Positions 58,601 through 64,000 of a stretch of DNA of 64,000 nucleotides are shown one piece after another. Source of the stretch: Amorphophallus konjac (lineage: Eukaryota > Streptophyta > Magnoliopsida > Alismatales > Araceae); assembly GCA_022559845.1 (NCBI GenBank), contig CM040128.1:224673643-224737642 (forward strand), read 5' to 3'. The notes under the pieces are model-generated. The model was not told the DNA's origin. It did no database searches and worked only from the letters and a program-made list of their open reading frames with translations. Numbering within the stretch: position 1 is the stretch's first letter; each line of letters opens with the position of its first letter. The translations under genes and the position numbers were made by a program.

Positions 58601-59978
58601 GTGCTGTGACACTGCAGGGCTTAGTCTCAGCATTTCTTTGTAATTCTAGGCGAAGTAGTCCCGAAATTCCTGCAACAGCTATATATATAATTTTTATTCT
58701 TCTAGGGAGAGTTGCGCACTGAGGAACGTTGGCCTTAGATCATCCTCATTTCCAAAATGTATTTCCAACAATTTTTCAATGGTAGCCTATCCGCCATCTT
58801 AAATTTATGGAGGTGCTGGATGTTGGTCAATGAAGTCTTCATCATCATCTTCTGCCTCCAGAACTTCCAGCTTTTCATCATATTGCCCCCGACCCTCTGG
58901 GGAAGTCTTTGATTCAGCTTGTTGTAGAAGCGTAGGCTACTCAGTTGACGGACAATCTGAGTTTCTGGCTTTAGTTCTAAGGGTAGGAGGACTAAGCTCC
59001 GAATCTCCGATAGGAGTGGCCTGCTCCTGTTCAGATATAGATTCCATAGGGAATATAACCTGATCACATTCATCGAGCATTTATGCGATCAATTCTGGTT
59101 GCATTAGCGGCATAACAAGCGATGAGCTACGACTGGAGCAGCTCCCTCCCTGTTCGGAATTTTTAGCTTCACTGTTGCTGGCTGTATCAAATTTGGCCTG
59201 CAATGCCACTTCTTTAGGAAGGACCTCTTCCCAGCACCTGCACGCAGCCGAGGCTTCTGACTCATATAATGGCAGCAATTGCTTGAAGGGTTGTCGAGGT
59301 GACTCATCATACTCATTTTCTACCGGGTATTCATCATAGTCTGCCCCCAGTATGCCTTCAGTTGGTAGGACAAAGGTAGAAATCACATCCACCTCGTAGC
59401 ACCCCCCATAGTAGTATTCTTCAAGAGTGAACCCTAACCCGGGGTTCAGAGAGATGTGCTTCAGCTCCTTATCTAGATTGGCAGGATACCAGAGCTTCTT
59501 GAAGGACTCCTTTTCTTCACGGGTCTGCAAAGAAGGAATATGCATTTTCTTAAACAGCTTGGTTACTCTTCCTACTGTGAACTCCAACCACTGAATCAGG
59601 ACCATTAGATTATCTAAGTCTTCGGGAATATAGCAGTCATCATCTGTGTAGCATGCTCCTCGGCTATATAGAATAGGCAGGTAGGGCCTACTTGATGAGG
59701 GACTTCCATTATTTTATGGGGCTCGACTGTCGAACTGTCAAGGCTCGCTATTGGCTTAATGACCCCGTTAGGGACCTTGGTACATCATAAAGCTCTTCAA
59801 TCCCAACATCACTCACCCTGGGATAGATAATTGGAGGCATAGCTCTGCGAATATCGCTTGTGCTGGCAATGTGTGATACAGCTCGAGGGCCTGTATATCC
59901 GGGCGGCGGTGGTGGAAACCAACCGTCACCTGAGGTTCCTTTTGTTATTTTAGCAGGAGCTTTTGGCTTGGTGGGCTT
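58601..59978 (-). pseudogene. Degenerate linker between protease and RT of O
   Basis: The frame 59605-59081 is acidic and contains LNPGLGFTLEEYYYGG and LGADYDEYP, resembling the protease-RT spacer of large Tat elements. No catalytic domain is visible. 58601-59080 and 59606-59978 are too broken to read. Confidence 0.5.
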
Positions 59979-60446
59979 TCAAGGCTGCTCCATGTAGAAA
60001 GAAGCATCTAGCAGATGACATTCAAATACTTCAAAGGGGTGGAGGTCAGCAAATATCCTCTCCTCCTTCCCGTCCCGACTGTACTTGATGCACTGGTGCA
60101 GCGTAGACGGCACCACCAGGTTTTCATGCAGCCATGAGCGGCCGAGCAGTGCCTTGTATACTGTGCTAGAGTTGATAACATGAAATTGCACTCTCGTGGT
60201 TAAATCAGCCATTGTCAGGGTGAACTCAGCCACTCCCAGCGGGACTTCAAATTTTTGATTGAAGCCGACGATTCTCATATCCCCGACTTTAGTGAGGTGA
60301 ACATCGAAGTAGTACTTCTGATAAATCCAGTAAGGGAGTATGTTGACAGCTGCACCGGGATCTACCATGATTCTATTTACTGACTGGCCATTCAGTTGCC
60401 CTCTCATGTATAGCGGCATGTTGTGGCTGACTGAAGGAAGTAGCAT
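59979..60446 (-). pseudogene. pro: Aspartic protease of O
   Basis: A retropepsin-like domain with active-site IMVDPGAAVNILP (Asp-Pro-Gly in place of Asp-Thr/Ser-Gly), a second conserved LLGRSWLHE near its end, and about 155 codons without a stop. It would process the polyprotein. Whether Asp-Pro-Gly is a lesion or a lineage variant cannot be told from one copy. Confidence 0.75.
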
Positions 60447-60459
60447 ATCTTACTTAGTG

Positions 60460-62870
60460 AATGTCACATTCATTTCTAATGGCATTTCGGCCAAACAACT
60501 TTCATACTGGGTGGGCGTCTGCAGAGCCGTGATAATAGCCTATCGGGTCTCTTCACTCAAGGAGAGGATCTCCCAGATGGTGAACCTTGTCGGGAGCTTT
60601 TTCAGCAGCTTCATAATCTGGCTTCCAGCCCGGACATTAGAAAGCTTCATTTCCTGGGCCCATCTTGGCTTGGGAGGATCCTGTGCCTCAATTTATGATG
60701 GTCCCGCCTCATCAGACTTGGGCTCCAAATTATTTCGATGTGCTACGTCATCATCCTGCTGACCCTTCGTACATGAAATAGGACTGGCCCCATCTTCATT
60801 CTGCAGACCAAGAGGTTGAGGAGGCTGGGAATGAGCACCCCTGGTTATAGGGCCTGCTTCTTGGCAAAGATGCTTCCTTTTGGATGCCTTGTGAAATTCC
60901 GCAAAAGACAGGATGACATTGCCCTCTTTGCTTTGTGTGTAGAGCCCTGGCGGAGAGGCGAATCTGAATTCCCTTGACCTCCGAAGGAGGTATTTGGTAG
61001 GAATGTTCCCCTTTAAAAATGATATTGTGGTTGGCTGGTGGCAGGCATCCCCATTTTTGACCCGATCGAGTTGCATGTGCAGTGGCTGAGGTCTTGGCCT
61101 GATTTGTTTTAGTAAAAGGGGTGAAGCATATGTCTTCTTCATCTTCCTCTCTAGGCAGGTTGAAGAGAGCTGACAGAGTGTTACAGGAAAGGGTTGTCGC
61201 CCCCTTGTTGTTTCGAGCTCTTCTTTTCTTTTTCCGCTCCTTCTTAGGTGGTGCCTGGCCCTAGAACAAGCTGCCATCCTCTTTTGATTCTCCTGCTTCT
61301 TTTTCCAGCCCCAAGGTGAGCTGCTCAAGCTGTTCCCATGGCACATGATCTTTCATCAACAGTGGCTGCAATTTGGGTTGTTCATATTCATCTAGCCCAT
61401 TTATGTAGGTCTGAAGTCATCGGATCGCCGGACTTATCTCTTTGCTCACCGGCAGCGGAGTCTGTCTCCTCCGATTGTGGGTAGGTATTCTGATCATAGC
61501 AGGTTGATTCAGCCAGACTAGTGCCAAAGCTGGTGGAGTTGCCCATGCCATTACACCACAGATATGTGCCTCCGCCATATTGGCAGCTGCCCTATTCATT
61601 GGTGCTTCATGAGGCTGCGAAGGGTCAACTTTGTACTCCCCCATCTCAAGTTCACCTTTCTTTATTAAGCCTTCGATTACATCCTTGAACACATAATAGC
61701 TTTCAATTGGATGCCCCATCATTTGATGACAGGGGCAAAATCTCGAGCTATCCTTCCTCTTCAGATCTTCTGGCCTCTTCGGCTCAGGCAGAGTAATTTT
61801 ATTATATTGGGTGGCCCAGTCAAAGAGGACCCTGGTTTTATCATTCGAGAAGAAATACACCTTTTTCATCTTGTCCCTAAGGGAGGGACCCTCTTTCTTC
61901 TCTTCTGTATTGGCGGGCGGAGGAGCGGCTACCTTCTTGCCTTTCTCTCTCTGTTGCTCGAATGTCTTCAAGTCAACAATATTCACTTCTTTCGACGCTG
62001 GTCGTTGGTCTATTGCCTTTCCCTTCTGGGTGATGGTATTGGATGTTGGCGAGGCATGTCTTGCCAGGAAGGTTTCAATCTCGGCCACTACATTATTCAA
62101 GCGGTTGAAAGACCTTATTTTCATTCCAATCATCTTTTCCAGGACCTCCCTCCTGAGGTTCTGTTTGCAGATTTGTACAGCGTCCTCCTAGTGTGGGGGC
62201 CGCTTGTATCTCATTCCGAGGTTCTTCTACCTCTTGATATAATCGAGAGTAGTTTCATCTGGCCTTTGTCTGGTTGAATACAGCTCGGCCACAGTGACAT
62301 CCCTCTTGGTGACATGAAACCTTTCTCTAAATTTCTTCTCCATATCCGACCAATCAATGATCAACCCAGCCGGTAAGCTGGAGTACCATTCAAATGTGTT
62401 CCCCGTCAGCGAGGACCCGAAAAATTTCAGCAGATACGACTCGCCTGCAGCCAAGTCACCCATAATAGTTATGTAATAGGTAATATGCTCTTTAGGGGAA
62501 CCCTGCCCATTAAATTTGTCAAATTTAGGCGGCTTGCTAATTCCCAGAGGGAGCTACTTGGTTGCATGATGTGGCAGGTAGGGCACCTGATATGCATCAA
62601 ATGTAGTATATTCTCCTTTGCCCTACTCGGCTAACTTCATTTCAATCATTTTTTCAACCATAAGCCTATTCATGGCAGCCGGGTCGACTGGCTCAGGATA
62701 AAAGTGTGCCAGTTATAGATATGGGGTGACCAGAGTGGTCACCTATGGTGCAGGGCGTAGTAGCGGTGTTTGATGCAGCTGTGGCAACATTGGTGGTAGC
62801 AGCGGCTGAGGTAGACATTGTTGAGTGGCAGCCTGACTGTGCTCCGCAGGCTGAAAAAGATTACATGACG
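60460..62870 (-). pseudogene. gag: Gag of O, broken
   Basis: The capsid-like core (62540-62227) has KPPKFDKFNGQG, FEWYSSLPAG and FRERFH. It ends at a stop after DYIKR. The frame at 62133-61417 holds a Lys-rich linker and a degenerate zinc knuckle, FCPCHQMMGHPIESYY, whose last Cys is Tyr, followed by the usual FKDVIEGLIKKG helix. 61350-60460, between knuckle and protease, is too damaged to assign. Confidence 0.75.
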
Positions 62871-63014
62871 GTGGTGTAGGCGCTAGAAAGTGGTGCCGCG
62901 CGCGACGGTGTGGGTCGTGTGCGTGGCCTCCCTCCGAACTATGTTGTTGCTACCTACAGTGCACGGATTAGAAAGAAAGAAATGGTGTGATCACCAGAGA
63001 ATTATACTTGAGCT

Positions 63015-63871
63015 TCACAGGGATAGAATGATCATCGTAAACGCCTTAGGACATGATTCCTTCACAAAATGATTGTGCAAATTCCACCTTGTTGATTCAT
63101 CCTTGCTACCCTTAGTTGGTTGACACCCTAATCCAAATCTCTCAATTGTTCCATTTTCCTCAATCGGCTCTTTAATTCCTTGTTCTTCCTTTCCTAACCT
63201 TGTACCATATGTATAACCCATCTTGGACATCATGTGCCATCCTATCTCTTGAGGTTTCTGCTTAGGTACGGGTGACTCTAAGAATTCGAAGGATGGAGTA
63301 GGTTGGTGGGCATCCAAGGCGGAGATGATGGGCTCCTTGTCTTTTGATGACATGATCGTGGCTGGGTTCAACACCATGGAGATGTCGGCCAAAATTTTGA
63401 AAGCAGGAGCAACCTGAGGGTTAGGGGTATGTGGAAAGCTTGATTGGATATTTGGAGTGACATCTTGATTTGGGAGAGCAAATCCAGCATTTGATTCATC
63501 AAAAGGAATGGATTCATGTTGGGGAAGCTGAATCGGAGCTAGATTGATTGGGGTAGGGTCACAAATGTTAACTCATCAACAATAGGAGCTAGTTCAAACT
63601 GAGTTGGCAGCATGGTTGGGGTAAGAGCGGGTTTGATTAAATCAATAGATGATAGTAGCTCTTCTCGTAAAGTTTCTTGGTGAAAAGCGAATGAGGTTGA
63701 GTGATCCTCCGCCATGAGCGGCGAAGTGACACCTTGATTTGACTGTCGAGTAAATGTGCCCTTAGGCAGAACGAGAACCAAGGTCCTTTCCCCTTCAAGT
63801 GGAATTGGAGTGGAAGGAGGGATGTCTTGACTTTGTCGGGGTGATTCACTCTTAGGTCGGATCAAGAACAA
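63015..63871 (-). pseudogene. G-patch-like ORF upstream of Gag of O
   Basis: Two overlapping frames (63871-63539 and 63392-63015), joined by a frameshift near 63540, give a Pro/Ser-rich protein of about 285 residues. Near the C-terminus is IGWHMMSKMGYTYGTRLGK followed by QGIKEPI and FGLGCQP. This fits the G-patch consensus (a glycine-rich RNA-binding segment), with Arg where the third Gly is usual. G-patches occur in spliceosome cofactors and next to some retroviral and retrotransposon proteases. Finding one upstream of Gag is unusual. It may be a separate 5' ORF of O, or the end of another element abutting O. Confidence 0.5.
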
Positions 63872-64000
63872 AGGTCTTGTGCCCCATGGCCAATCATGTT
63901 CCTTGTGTCCGAACTCACTATGGGTTGATCATTCGCCACGTCTTCCTCACCATATTGCCAATGTTGTCATTTTTACATTAGCCTAGATTCTTGATTGCCC

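Larger units (their letters stand above)
3412..64000 (-). mobile_element. Outermost element O: degenerate minus-strand Tat-type gypsy retrotransposon, split by later insertions
   Basis: Surviving segments are 3412-6176, 18894-19709 and 54985-64000. In minus-strand order they hold a G-patch-like ORF, Gag, protease, RT, RNase H, a second archaeal-type RNase H, integrase, tandem repeats and a plus-strand coiled-coil ORF. The segments join logically. The ~121-bp repeat seen left of T continues right of T, and the DNA on both sides of the composite joins at its AATGC duplication. Two RNases H plus an antisense ORF fit the Tat clade. Neither LTR of O is in the window. The span given includes everything inserted into it. 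Whether the last kilobase (62880-64000) belongs to O is uncertain. Confidence 0.62.

Noticed and set aside
60693..61346. 217-codon minus-strand ORF between the Gag knuckle and protease of O
   Set aside because: It is on the correct strand, but its composition is unlike any Gag or protease segment and it may be an out-of-frame reading of a damaged region. Not listed as a gene.
1..64000. Host genes, tRNA or rRNA genes
   Set aside because: I scanned the long frames and intervening DNA and found only retrotransposon domains. No cloverleaf-like or rRNA-like sequence stood out.

Overview
The window looks like plant nuclear heterochromatin. It consists almost entirely of retrotransposons nested inside one another. 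I see no convincing host gene, tRNA, rRNA or CRISPR array. The evidence for a plant is the mix of element families: Tat-type Ty3/gypsy elements with two RNase H domains and antisense ORFs, a Tekay/Del-type chromodomain gypsy element, a SIRE/Maximus-like Ty1/copia derivative primed by initiator tRNA-Met, and an L1-type LINE with an RNase H domain.

Layout. (1) The outermost layer, element O, is an old minus-strand Tat-type gypsy element. Its parts survive at 3412-6176, 18894-19709 and 54985-64000. Read on the minus strand it has a G-patch-like ORF, Gag, protease, reverse transcriptase with two RNases H, integrase, a region of ~121-bp tandem repeats, and a coiled-coil ORF on the opposite strand. 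(2) Element P, another gypsy element on the plus strand, enters from the left edge and ends with its 3' LTR at 1817-~3411. (3) Element T (6177-18893) is a complete plus-strand Tat element with 722-bp LTRs, inserted in O's tandem repeats. A 1.8-kb solo LTR of the P family (S, 8970-10767) splits its protease. (4) A 35-kb composite (19710-54984, minus strand) is a SIRE-like element in the order LTR-internal-LTR-internal-LTR. One perfect 5-bp target duplication, AATGC, flanks the whole structure. Both internal regions keep only gag and have no pol. (5) An L1-type LINE (23427-29912, minus) sits in the first internal region. (6) Element G (39150-49582, plus), a chromodomain gypsy element with 2.9-kb LTRs and a perfect ACCCT duplication, sits in the second.

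Relative age. O and T carry many stops and frameshifts, and T's LTRs differ at roughly 6-7 % of sites by eye. G's LTRs differ by only about 1-1.5 %. The LINE is present only in the first internal unit and G only in the second, so the duplication inside the composite most simply predates both.

What stands out. Several LTR families that are not obviously related carry dense arrays of short iterated motifs. The composite's transcribed leader has at least ten different, nearly perfect hairpins in about 400 bp. G's LTR has about 15 hairpins whose stems change on both sides together. The P/S LTRs have a repeated GGTC...GACC inverted motif. The composite's U3 has about 30 copies of TGCACMGACCTT, and the LINE inserted next to it carries many copies of the similar TGTACAGACTTC in its 3' region. 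I regard these arrays as the best candidates for something undescribed.
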